A DNA stretch of 64,000 nt from Neorhizobium galegae bv. officinalis (lineage in GTDB: Bacteria; Pseudomonadota; Alphaproteobacteria; Rhizobiales; Rhizobiaceae): the NCBI GenBank assembly GCA_000985875.1, contig CCRI01000003.1, positions 310,001-374,000 on the forward strand, in the 5' to 3' direction. How positions within the stretch are numbered: position 1 is the stretch's first letter; each line of letters opens with the position of its first letter. This document shows, one piece after another, positions 38,731 to 46,390 of the stretch. A program made the position numbers and the translations under genes. Under the pieces are notes generated by a model. That model ran no database searches. It was given only the letters and a program-made list of their open reading frames with translations, and had not been told where the DNA came from.

Positions 38731-39729
38731 ATGGACAACATCAACCGCCGAACCCTTCTGAAGATTGCCGCAGCAACCGGCGCGGCGCTCGCCGCTCCGG
38801 TTTTCGTGCGCAACGCGGCCGCGCGCACGACGACGATCACCACCGCCTCGCTGCTTGGCGATGACAAGCCGGAATCGAAGATCTGGGTGAAGATCGGCGA
38901 GCTGGTGGAAGCCAAGCTGCCGGGCCAGTTCAAGTTCAATGTCGTCAAGAACGGTGCGCTCGGCGGCGAGAAGGAAGTGGCCGAAGGCGCCCGCCTGGGC
39001 TCTGTTCAGGCGAGCCTTTCGACCGTTTCGTCGCTGTCCGGCTGGGTGCCGGAGCTGCAGGTCCTCGATCTGCCCTTCCTCTTCCGCGACGCGGCACATG
39101 TCCGCAAGACGGTCGGTGGCGATGTCGGCGCAGACTTGAAGCAGAAACTCGCCGCCCAGAATTTCGTTATCGGCGATTTCATCAACTATGGCGCCCGCCA
39201 TCTTCTGACCAAGGAACCGGTCACCCGCCCTGAACAGCTCAAAGGCAAGAAGATCCGCACCATCCAGAGCCCGCTGCACACAAAGCTGTGGAGCGCCTTT
39301 GGCACCGCCCCGGTCGGCATTCCGATCACCGAGACCTATAATGCGCTGGCGACCGGCGTTGCCGATGCCATGGACCTCACCAAGTCCGCCTATGCCGGCT
39401 TCAAGCTCTATGAGGTCGTGCCCTGCATGACCGAGACCGGCCACATCTGGGCTTCGGGCGTCATCTATTATTCCGCAAGCTTCTGGAACCAGTTGAACCC
39501 CGAGCAGAAGGCGGTCTTCCAGGAGGCCTCGAAGGAGGGAGCCGCCTATTTCAACCAGCTCATCGTCGACGACGAGGCGGCCTCGGTTGCCGTGTCGCTC
39601 AAGAACGGCGGCAGGCTCTTGAAGCCGGAGGCCTTCGAGGAATGGCAGAAGGGCGCGCAGGGAGTGTGGCAGGATTTCGCCACAATCTTCGGTGGCATGG
39701 ACAGGATCAAGGCAATCCAGTCAGCCTGA
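38731..39729 (+). CDS. TRAP transporter periplasmic binding protein (DctP)
   Basis: This is a 332-residue solute receptor for the permease encoded before it. The N-terminus has a Tat-like signal (NINRRTLLKIAAATGAALAA, cleavage near NAAA). The DctP fold is recognisable from RTIQSPLHTKLWSAFGTAPV, whose arginine aligns with the carboxylate-binding Arg of the family, and ALATGVADAMDL. A terminator follows 32 nt after the stop, so the operon is two genes. Confidence 0.9.
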   Translation: MDNINRRTLLKIAAATGAALAAPVFVRNAAARTTTITTASLLGDDKPESKIWVKIGELVEAKLPGQFKFNVVKNGALGGEKEVAEGARLGSVQASLSTVSSLSGWVPELQVLDLPFLFRDAAHVRKTVGGDVGADLKQKLAAQNFVIGDFINYGARHLLTKEPVTRPEQLKGKKIRTIQSPLHTKLWSAFGTAPVGIPITETYNALATGVADAMDLTKSAYAGFKLYEVVPCMTETGHIWASGVIYYSASFWNQLNPEQKAVFQEASKEGAAYFNQLIVDDEAASVAVSLKNGGRLLKPEAFEEWQKGAQGVWQDFATIFGGMDRIKAIQSA

Positions 39730-39761
39730 TAGAGTTGCGAGAATATTAAGAAAATTTAATG

Positions 39762-39783
39762 TGGCACCGCGAAAGCGGTGCCA
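39762..39783 (+). terminator. TRAP operon terminator
   Basis: A perfect 9-bp stem (TGGCACCGC / GCGGTGCCA) with a GAAA tetraloop is followed by TTTTCGTCTTTT, 32 nt after the dctP stop codon. Confidence 0.8.
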
Positions 39784-39893
39784 TTTTCGTCTTTTCAGCT
39801 CAATTTTAGCCAGAATCGCCCTGATTCCAGCCCTCTTTGACGGGGCGCGTGGATCGACGCCGCCTTCTTTCGACCCGAAAGTAAACACATTCT

Positions 39894-39905
39894 TGTGCAC
39901 TGCAC
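39894..39905. promoter_or_regulatory. TGC-N3-GCA site upstream of mini-XRE gene
   Basis: TTGTGC-ACT-GCAC shares its half-site with the two operators of the phasin promoter (28017-28050). It lies about 140 bp before the small XRE gene in an otherwise empty 313-bp gap (39730-40042). One occurrence with a short motif is weak evidence of shared control. Confidence 0.25.
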
Positions 39906-40042
39906 TAATCGCCCTTGTCTCGGTCGTTAGCATGCCTATGTTTGCGGCAGCCGGTGCCTAATTTTTTAGACTCCTGCGTCTCGGGCGTTCGTCCCCCTTC
40001 ACCTGACCGGTTTTCGGCAGGCCATTCTAGAAGGAGCATACA

Positions 40043-40288
40043 ATGACAATTTCCATCAATAATTTCGCATCCGCCAACGGAGCGAAGCTTTCTCCGCAGC
40101 ACATTGCCTCAGCCGTCGCCGAAACGCGCCGTTCTGTCGGCTACAGCATCGAAGAGCTTGCCATCACGACCGGCCTCGTCAACGACGAGATCGTTCGCAT
40201 TGAAAACGGCACCGATGCCGACCCGGCCAAGCTGAAGCGCATCGCCGCGGCACTCAAGGTTCCGGTTACGACCTTCCTGCCTTCTTGA
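40043..40288 (+). CDS. Small XRE-family helix-turn-helix protein
   Basis: This is an 81-residue protein made almost entirely of one XRE/Cro-type HTH (VAETRRSVGYSIEELAITTG, then NDEIVRIENG and RIAAALKVPVTTFL). There is no sensor or dimerisation domain, so it may act as a stand-alone DNA binder or as a modulator of a larger regulator. AGAAGGAG lies upstream of its ATG. It has its own terminator and stands alone between the TRAP operon and the LysR gene. Confidence 0.85.
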   Translation: MTISINNFASANGAKLSPQHIASAVAETRRSVGYSIEELAITTGLVNDEIVRIENGTDADPAKLKRIAAALKVPVTTFLPS

Positions 40289-40299
40289 TACAAGGGTTT

Positions 40300-40319
40300 C
40301 CGGCCGCTTCGGCGGCCGG
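40300..40319. terminator. Terminator of the mini-XRE gene
   Basis: An 8-bp stem (CCGGCCGC / GCGGCCGG) with a UUCG tetraloop is followed by ACCCTGTTTTA. It lies between the convergent XRE and LysR genes and may serve both strands. Confidence 0.65.
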
Positions 40320-40368
40320 ACCCTGTTTTAGACCCTCTTCTTTTTCCTTTTGAAGGCAGTCCTATCCG

Positions 40369-41250
40369 TCACACAAAGATGTGGCTTTCCCCGTCGACCA
40401 GTTCCTTCAGGAACTCCACCACCGTCCGCAGCCGCATCAGGTCGCGCGTCGTTTCATGATAGGTGGTCCAGTAGGATCGACGGATGATGGTCTCGGGCAG
40501 CACACGCACCAGTTCCGGATATTGCCGCGCCACATAGTCGTGCAGGATGCCGATACCGGCACCGGACCGCACCGCCTCGGTTTGGCCGATGGCGCTTGAA
40601 ATCTCAAAACTCGCATCCCAGTCCCGCATCACCTCGCCGGTGAAATTCAGTGACGGCGAAAAGATCAGGTCCTCCACGTAGCCGATGCGCGGATGGCTTT
40701 TCAGTGCCTCGATTGTTCGCGGCGTTCCGGCCTGATCGAGATAGGTCTGCGAGGCATAGAGGCCGAGCGTATAGTCGGTCAGTTTCGACGAGACGAGCCG
40801 GCCCTGTTCCGGGCGTTCGATGGTGATGGCGATATCCGCCTCCCGCTGGGAGAGCGAGAAGGATCGCGGCACCGGCACCAGTTGCAGCTTGAGTTCCGGA
40901 TGGCGGCGCGTCAGCCGCCCGAGCCGCGAGGCAAGAAAGGAAACGCCGAAACCGTCAGGCGCACCGATCCTGACCGTGCCGGCAATCGCCGCGTCGATCC
41001 GCCCGGTGCTCGCCTGCGCCGCCAGCATCTCCGTTTCCATCCGCTCGGCCGCCCGGAAGAACACCTCGCCTTCGGCAGTCAGTTCGCAGCCATTGGTTCG
41101 GCGGATGAGGAGGCGCGTGCGCAGATCCTCTTCCAGCGCCGTCACCCGCCGCCCGAGCGTCGCATGGTTGACGCCGAGCCGCCTTGAGGCCGAAAGGATC
41201 TGGCCGGTGCGGGCAACGGCCAGGAACATGCGCACATCGTCCCAGTTCAT
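40369..41250 (-). CDS. LysR-family regulator divergent from mmsA
   Basis: This is a regulator of 293 residues. The winged HTH (MNWDDVRMFLAVARTGQILS, then RRLGVNHATLGRRVTALEE) is followed by a substrate-binding domain. The start is the ATG at 41250; the frame stays open upstream across mmsA antisense sequence but that part is not coding. It is divergent from mmsA with a 121-bp gap that holds a perfect 10-bp inverted repeat, the probable operator. Its effector may be an intermediate of valine, inositol or beta-alanine breakdown, but this is inferred from context. Confidence 0.88.
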   Translation of the reverse strand: MNWDDVRMFLAVARTGQILSASRRLGVNHATLGRRVTALEEDLRTRLLIRRTNGCELTAEGEVFFRAAERMETEMLAAQASTGRIDAAIAGTVRIGAPDGFGVSFLASRLGRLTRRHPELKLQLVPVPRSFSLSQREADIAITIERPEQGRLVSSKLTDYTLGLYASQTYLDQAGTPRTIEALKSHPRIGYVEDLIFSPSLNFTGEVMRDWDASFEISSAIGQTEAVRSGAGIGILHDYVARQYPELVRVLPETIIRRSYWTTYHETTRDLMRLRTVVEFLKELVDGESHIFV

Positions 41251-41269
41251 TTCAGGCTCCAATGTCGAA

Positions 41270-41314
41270 ATTTGCACAACGGATGCGTAAACTACGGCGT
41301 TGCCTTGTGCAAAT
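41270..41314. promoter_or_regulatory. Spaced inverted repeat between LysR gene and mmsA
   Basis: ATTTGCACAA (41270-41279) and TTGTGCAAAT (41305-41314) are perfect complements 35 bp apart centre to centre, about three to three and a half helical turns. Both lie between the divergent start codons. This fits two half-sites bound by a LysR tetramer controlling both genes. Confidence 0.55.
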
Positions 41315-41371
41315 CTGAGAGTATCCTCGGCCATCCAAAAAGATCGCCACAAAAGGCAGGAGGAGTTACCC

Positions 41372-42868
41372 ATGCGTGAGATCGGGCATTTCATCGGCGG
41401 CAAGCATGTCGCCGGCACCAGCGGCCGGGCGGCTGACGTCTTCAATCCGGCGACCGGCGAAGTCCAGGCGAAGGTTTCGCTTGCCAGCGTTTCGGAAATC
41501 CGCGCTGCCGTCGAAAACGCCAAGCAGGCCCAGCCGAAATGGGCTGCCACCAACCCGCAGCGCCGCGCCCGCGTGTTCATGAAGTTCGTCGACCTGCTCA
41601 ACCAGAACATGGACGAACTCGCCGAAATGCTGTCGAAGGAACATGGCAAGACGGTCGAGGATTCCAAGGGTGACGTCATCCGCGGCCTGGAAGTCTGCGA
41701 ATTCGTGATCGGCATTCCGCACCTGTCGAAGGGCGAGTTTACCGAAGGCGCCGGTCCGCAGATCGACATGTATTCGATGCGCCAGCCGGTCGGCATCGGC
41801 GCCGGCATCACCCCGTTCAACTTCCCCGGCATGATCCCGATGTGGATGTTTGCGCCGGCGATCGCCTGCGGCAACGCCTTCATCCTGAAGCCGTCCGAGC
41901 GCGACCCGTCCCTGCCGATGCGCCTCGCCGAACTGATGATCGAGGCTGGCCTGCCTGCCGGCATCCTCAACGTCGTCAATGGCGACAAGGCGGCCGTCGA
42001 TGCGATCCTCACCGATCCGGATATCGGCGCCATCTCCTTCGTCGGCTCGACCCCGATCGCGCGTTACGTCTATGGAACGGCGGCAATGAACGGCAAGCGG
42101 GCGCAATGCTTCGGCGGTGCCAAGAACCACATGATCATCATGCCGGATGCCGACCTCGATCAGGCCGTCAACGCGCTGATGGGCGCCGGATACGGCTCGG
42201 CCGGCGAACGCTGCATGGCGGTTTCGGTTGCCGTTCCGGTCGGCGAGGAAACCGCCAACCGCCTCGTCGAAAAGCTGATCCCGAAGATCGAGTCCCTGCG
42301 TATCGGTCCCTATACGGACGACAAGGCCGACATGGGCCCGGTCGTCACCAAGGAAGCCCATGCCCGTATCAACGGCCTGATCGACCGCGGTGTCGAGGAA
42401 GGCGCCAAGCTCATGGTCGACGGCCGCGGCTTCAAGCTGCAGGGTTACGAGAACGGCTATTTCGTCGGCGGCACGCTGTTCGACCACGTCACACCCGAGA
42501 TGGATATCTACAAGCAGGAAATCTTCGGCCCGGTCCTCTCGGTCGTTCGCGCCCATAACTATGAGGAAGCGCTGTCGCTGCCGATGAAGCACGAATACGG
42601 CAACGGCGTTGCAATCTTCACCCGCGACGGCGATGCCGCCCGTGACTTCGCCAGCCGCATCAATATCGGCATGATCGGCATCAACGTGCCTATCCCGGTT
42701 CCGCTCGCCTATCACTCGTTCGGCGGCTGGAAGGCTTCGAGCTTCGGCGATCTCAACCAGCACGGCACGGATTCGATCAAGTTCTGGACCAAGACCAAGA
42801 CGATCACCGCCCGCTGGCCGTCCGGCATCAAGGACGGTGCCGAATTCGTCATGCCGACGATGAAGTAA
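41372..42868 (+). CDS. mmsA: Methylmalonate-semialdehyde dehydrogenase (CoA-acylating)
   Basis: This enzyme converts methylmalonate semialdehyde to propionyl-CoA and malonate semialdehyde to acetyl-CoA, in valine, myo-inositol and beta-alanine catabolism. The 498-residue aldehyde dehydrogenase has Cys281 in SAGERCMAVSVAV, the NAD site ITPFNFPGMIPMWMF typical of the MmsA/IolA branch, and LKPSERDPSLPMRLAE. The start ATG 41372 has AGGAGG upstream; an earlier in-frame start at 41300 overlaps the operator region and is unlikely. No mmsB or iol genes are adjacent, so it stands alone under the divergent LysR. Confidence 0.94.
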   Translation: MREIGHFIGGKHVAGTSGRAADVFNPATGEVQAKVSLASVSEIRAAVENAKQAQPKWAATNPQRRARVFMKFVDLLNQNMDELAEMLSKEHGKTVEDSKGDVIRGLEVCEFVIGIPHLSKGEFTEGAGPQIDMYSMRQPVGIGAGITPFNFPGMIPMWMFAPAIACGNAFILKPSERDPSLPMRLAELMIEAGLPAGILNVVNGDKAAVDAILTDPDIGAISFVGSTPIARYVYGTAAMNGKRAQCFGGAKNHMIIMPDADLDQAVNALMGAGYGSAGERCMAVSVAVPVGEETANRLVEKLIPKIESLRIGPYTDDKADMGPVVTKEAHARINGLIDRGVEEGAKLMVDGRGFKLQGYENGYFVGGTLFDHVTPEMDIYKQEIFGPVLSVVRAHNYEEALSLPMKHEYGNGVAIFTRDGDAARDFASRINIGMIGINVPIPVPLAYHSFGGWKASSFGDLNQHGTDSIKFWTKTKTITARWPSGIKDGAEFVMPTMK

Positions 42869-42894
42869 ATCCGCAATCAGCACAGAGCATCCGG

Positions 42895-42923
42895 CGGGCC
42901 TCTTCGGAGGCCCGTTTTGTTTT
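42895..42923 (+). terminator. mmsA terminator
   Basis: An 8-bp stem (CGGGCCTC / GAGGCCCG) with a UUCG tetraloop is followed by TTTTGTTTT, 26 nt after the mmsA stop. Confidence 0.85.
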
Positions 42924-43043
42924 CGGCGACCGAAAACCTGATTACGTGTCGCGCGAACAATTGAAATGACATATCCAGGCCTTACAATCATGTGGGGAAT
43001 CGGGCAGGCAGCCGTCTCGGCGGCGGCAAGGGGATATGACATC

Positions 43044-44138
43044 ATGGCAATGGCAGAGACGGCGCCTCGGGCGGCGGAAGCACAGTCTTTTGAACGGGCA
43101 TCCTTCACCGGCAGCGCCAGCGAATATTTCGGCATCTGGATCGTCAACGTTCTGCTGACGATCGTCACCCTCGGCATCTATTCGGCCTGGGCGAAGGTGC
43201 GGCGCATGCGATATTTCTACGGCAACACGGTCATTCTCGATCGCGCCTTCGAGTATCACGCGACTGGAAAGCAGATCTTCATCGGCCGGCTGATCGTCAT
43301 CGCGTTCCTGATAGTGCTCAACATCGGCACGGCGATCTTTCCGCCGATCGGCATCGTAACCCCGATCGTGATCCTGATCGCCCTTCCGTGGCTCACCAAG
43401 CGCAGCCTGCGCTTCAACGCCCGGGTGACGAGCTATCGCAACGTGCGTTTCGATTTCGTCGGCACGGCAGGCGGCGCCTTCGTCGCTATCATGCTCGGCA
43501 GCTTGGTAGCCTTCATTTCCTTCGGCATCCTGGCGCCGCTTGCGAGCCGCTGGACCTGGCGATACCTCTTCAACAACCTGCGTTATGGCGACCGGCCGTT
43601 TTCCAGCGACCCGCAGCTCGGCCGGCTTTATGGCGTCTGGGTCCTGCCGGCATTGATCGTATTCCTGGGCAGCATCGTCTTCGGTGTCATTGCCTTCGTC
43701 GTGATCATCGGTGCTGCGGCCGTCATGCGCGAGAGCGCCGAACTGACGAGCGCGCAGGTGACCATGCTGAGCATCGCCGGGCTCTATGCCGGGATCTTCA
43801 TCTATTTCATCCTCTACGGCATCGCTGGTCTCTTCTATCGGGCGGGTGTGCGCAACGTCGCCTGGTCGGCGGCGGAGCTTGACGGTCGCCATCAGCTGTT
43901 CAGCGATATCTCTCGGCTGCGTTATGCCTGGATCGCAATCAGCAATGTGATAGTCACCATGCTGACGCTCGGCCTGATGCGCCCCTGGGCAGCAGTCCGG
44001 ATGGCGCGGTATGTAAACGAACACACGGGCATCCGCATCAACGGCGACCCCGGGGAAATCCTCTCCTCGATCGAGGCGAGCGGTGCTGCGATCAGCGCGG
44101 AATACATGGATATGGAAGGGTTCGACTTTGGCTTCTGA
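43044..44138 (+). CDS. YjgN family (DUF898) membrane protein
   Basis: This is an integral-membrane protein of about 364 residues with at least six hydrophobic segments. The family repeat appears twice: FTGSASEYFGIWIVNVLLTI with LGIYSAWAKVRRMRYFYGNT near the N-terminus, and RLRYAWIAISNVIVTMLTLG with MRPWAAVRMARYV near the C-terminus. Function is unknown; the family is often paired with an M48 peptidase, as here. I use ATG 43044 with AAGGGG about 10 nt upstream; ATG 42966 is also in frame. The next gene overlaps its stop. Confidence 0.8.
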   Translation: MAMAETAPRAAEAQSFERASFTGSASEYFGIWIVNVLLTIVTLGIYSAWAKVRRMRYFYGNTVILDRAFEYHATGKQIFIGRLIVIAFLIVLNIGTAIFPPIGIVTPIVILIALPWLTKRSLRFNARVTSYRNVRFDFVGTAGGAFVAIMLGSLVAFISFGILAPLASRWTWRYLFNNLRYGDRPFSSDPQLGRLYGVWVLPALIVFLGSIVFGVIAFVVIIGAAAVMRESAELTSAQVTMLSIAGLYAGIFIYFILYGIAGLFYRAGVRNVAWSAAELDGRHQLFSDISRLRYAWIAISNVIVTMLTLGLMRPWAAVRMARYVNEHTGIRINGDPGEILSSIEASGAAISAEYMDMEGFDFGF

Positions 44139-45192
44139 CGGAGCGGTCATCGCGAAAGGCGAATGGCATCCGGCCAATTCCAGCCGCGCAATCGGGGCCG
44201 TCCTGCGCGAGGACGGCACTCTCCTCGTCGCAGCGGAAGAGGGGCGGGTCCTCGCATCGGCCGTGCCGGAGCGGACCGAGATCAGCCCGCGGGTCGGCTC
44301 GATCCCGCGGCGGGTGAGCTTTCCGGACGGATCCGTGTTCGAGACTCGTGACAACGATGGGATCGACACCTATCTCCACGGCAAGCGCGGCGCCGGCAGC
44401 GGCCTGATCCACCGGCTGGAGCAATTCCATCCGCGGCTGATCCTCATGACGCTCGCCGTCATCCTGCTGGCCACCACGATCTACCGCTTTGCGGTCCCCG
44501 TTCTGGTGGAGGTCGCGGTTATGGTCACGCCACCCTTCGTGCCGGAACTGATCGGCTCCGGTACGCTCGCCTCGTTGGATCGAACCATCCTGAAACCCAC
44601 CGAATTGCCGGAAGGCGAGCGGCAGGCGATCTCCGAGGGTTTTTCGAAACTCGCCGGACATTCGAAGGGCGGGCAGAAGGCCTATCAGCTCTACTTCCGG
44701 GATGGCGGCGTAATTGGCCCGAATGCCTTCGCGCTGCCGGACGGCAGCCTGATCCTTACCGACGATCTGGTGAAGCTCTCCAATGGCGACAGGGAAATGA
44801 TCCTCGGCGTGCTCGGTCACGAGATCGCCCACGTCGAGGGCGAGCACAGCCTGCGGCAGCTCTACCGCGCCGCAGGCGTCGCCGCGCTGGTCATGCTGAT
44901 TGCGGGCGATGTCGGCTCGGGCGTCGAGGATATTCTCACCCAAGGCGGCGCACTGGTGGCGCTGTCCTATTCCCGGGCCGCGGAAGCGGAGGCGGACCGA
45001 CGGTCTGTCGAGCTGATGCGGGCGGCCGGTTACGATCCGGCCGCATTGGCCCGCTTCTTCGCGGTCCTCGAAGACAAGCTTGGGGATCATGACGACGCAA
45101 GCATTTTATCGAGCCATCCCGGCACGCCGCAACGCCAGCAGGACATCCGCAACTACGCCGCCGAGCTCGAAGGTCGGCTTCAGGCAAGGTAG
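44128..45192 (+). CDS. M48-family metallopeptidase, membrane-anchored
   Basis: This is a zinc peptidase of about 354 residues. The zinc motif is HEIAHVEGEH with His231, Glu232 and His235; the third ligand is probably in RAAEAEADRRSVELM. A membrane segment (LILMTLAVILLATTIYRFAV) precedes the catalytic domain, and an N-terminal soluble segment of about 100 residues (from LASDGAVIAKGEW) is of unknown function. The start is probably TTG 44128 with GGAAGGG 7 nt upstream, overlapping the DUF898 stop by 11 nt; GTG 44083 is an alternative. Likely a periplasm-facing protease working with the DUF898 protein. Confidence 0.84.
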   Translation: MASDGAVIAKGEWHPANSSRAIGAVLREDGTLLVAAEEGRVLASAVPERTEISPRVGSIPRRVSFPDGSVFETRDNDGIDTYLHGKRGAGSGLIHRLEQFHPRLILMTLAVILLATTIYRFAVPVLVEVAVMVTPPFVPELIGSGTLASLDRTILKPTELPEGERQAISEGFSKLAGHSKGGQKAYQLYFRDGGVIGPNAFALPDGSLILTDDLVKLSNGDREMILGVLGHEIAHVEGEHSLRQLYRAAGVAALVMLIAGDVGSGVEDILTQGGALVALSYSRAAEAEADRRSVELMRAAGYDPAALARFFAVLEDKLGDHDDASILSSHPGTPQRQQDIRNYAAELEGRLQAR

Positions 45193-45265
45193 CCGTGATC
45201 GATAGCCACCATTGACGTATCCGCAGACTATTCTAATTTAGCTCGCGGAGTAGGAGTGGGGATAA

Positions 45266-45397
45266 ATGTCCATGGTGTACGAGTGGGATGTGAAGCGTGC
45301 CCGCCGCGCGTATCTGGCGAAGATCGGCCTTAGCCTGCTGGCTGCAATGGTGATGGTTGCTGTCCCTGCCTGGGTGGCGATCGCGATGACCAGTTGA
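45266..45397 (+). CDS. Small single-pass membrane protein, unknown
   Basis: This is a 43-residue ORF (start MSMVYEWDVKRARRAYLAKI) with a basic N-terminal part and a hydrophobic segment at about 21-41 (GLSLLAAMVMVAVPAWVAIA). GGAGTGGGG precedes its ATG. It lies 73 nt after the M48 gene in the same direction and may belong to that operon. A terminator-like hairpin follows at 45527. No family recognised. Confidence 0.5.
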   Translation: MSMVYEWDVKRARRAYLAKIGLSLLAAMVMVAVPAWVAIAMTS

Positions 45398-45526
45398 TGC
45401 GGCCCTGAGCTTTTTCGGCGAACCGCCGCGGATCCGGAATGGCGATCTGAGGCTGCGGGAAATCGACGCATAATTCGGCGGTCCGTCGTTTCGGCTGGCT
45501 GCAAAATCCGGGTCTTCCCCGGGGCG

Positions 45527-45543
45527 AACCCGCCCGGGTTTTT
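45527..45543 (+). terminator. Probable terminator after the small membrane ORF
   Basis: AACCC and GGGTT pair around a GCCC loop, followed by TTTTTG, about 130 nt after the 43-residue ORF. The 340-bp gap 45398-45736 otherwise holds the rirA promoter and no coding sequence that I can support. Confidence 0.4.
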
Positions 45544-45679
45544 GCCTATGCCCCTGATCAAGCTTGAAACTCGGTCTTCCATTCGTTTGTGTGGACGAAC
45601 AATTCGCGGCTTGAATTCCGCGCCGATGCAGGCAAGCTGGCGTAGCGCGAAACTTGATGACAATTTTCTTATTTTGGAA

Positions 45680-45707
45680 TTGTTCAAAACTAGCGGAGCC
45701 TCTATAT
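45680..45707 (+). promoter_or_regulatory. Candidate sigma70 promoter of rirA
   Basis: TTGTTC (45680-45685) and CTATAT (45702-45707) are separated by 16 bp, matching the rhizobial housekeeping promoter pattern. The -10 element lies 30 bp before the rirA ATG. I see no clear RirA (IRO) box in the vicinity. Confidence 0.5.
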
Positions 45708-45736
45708 AGGGTGGGTACCAGTCTCGGGAGACCAGC

Positions 45737-46219
45737 ATGCGCTTGACCAAACAGACGAATTACGCAGTACGGATGCTGATGTATTGTGCCGCCAACGAAG
45801 GCCACCTCAGCCGCATTCCCGAGATTGCAAGAGCATACGGCGTTTCCGAACTCTTCCTCTTCAAGATCCTCCAGCCGCTCAACAAGGCCGGTCTGGTAGA
45901 GACCGTGCGTGGCCGCAACGGTGGCGTAAGGCTTGGCCGCGCTGCCGACCGCATCACGCTTTTCGATGTCATCAAGGTGACTGAAGACAGCTTCGCCATG
46001 GCGGAGTGCTTCGAAGAGGGCGTCGCGGAATGCCCGCTGGTTGACAGCTGCGGCCTGAACGCCGCGCTTCGCAAGGCGCTCAACGCGTTCTTCGACGTGC
46101 TCGCCGAATACACGATCGACGACCTCGTCAAGGCACGTCCTCAGATCAATTTCCTGCTGGGCATCGATATGCTGCATCTGCCGAAGGCCCTCCCGAAGGT
46201 CATCGCCCCGGCCGCCTGA
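45737..46219 (+). CDS. rirA: Iron-responsive Rrf2-family regulator RirA
   Basis: This is an iron-sulfur transcription factor of 160 residues that represses iron-uptake genes in rhizobia when iron is plentiful. The Rrf2 winged HTH is at the N-terminus (MRLTKQTNYAVRMLMYCAAN, then YGVSELFLFKILQPLNKAGL). The three cluster ligands expected for RirA, Cys91, Cys99 and Cys105, are present in AECFEEGVAECPLVDSCG. Length and sequence fit the family closely. It is monocistronic, with a sigma70-like promoter and a strong terminator. Confidence 0.95.
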   Translation: MRLTKQTNYAVRMLMYCAANEGHLSRIPEIARAYGVSELFLFKILQPLNKAGLVETVRGRNGGVRLGRAADRITLFDVIKVTEDSFAMAECFEEGVAECPLVDSCGLNAALRKALNAFFDVLAEYTIDDLVKARPQINFLLGIDMLHLPKALPKVIAPAA

Positions 46220-46241
46220 TCCTGCCCGTTCATGCTTGTTG

Positions 46242-46273
46242 AAGGCGCCGCCGTGGAGGCCGGCGCCTTTTTT
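46242..46273 (+). terminator. rirA terminator
   Basis: A 9-bp stem (AAGGCGCCG / CGGCGCCTT) around a 10-nt loop runs into TTTTTT, 22 nt after the rirA stop. Confidence 0.85.
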
Positions 46274-46390
46274 GCTGTCCTCCTATGCGGCATAAGAGGT
46301 TGACCTCCCGCCCATTTGCAATAGAAGGGGACCAGGCGTTTTTCTGGCTTTTGTCAGTTTTCCATCCTGTGGCGCCTTCAGGATTAAGCC

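Noticed and set aside
36793-39444. 883-codon minus-strand open frame
   Set aside because: It is antisense to the TRAP permease and binding-protein genes, highly enriched in Arg/Asp/Gly/Gln, without any domain. It results from high GC at third positions.
41251-42033. Upstream extension of the LysR frame opposite mmsA
   Set aside because: The frame is open by chance; the LysR HTH begins exactly at the ATG at 41250 and the extension has no family resemblance.
41366-43177. 603-codon minus-strand open frame
   Set aside because: Antisense to mmsA and its terminator; Arg/Asp/Gly-rich without domains.
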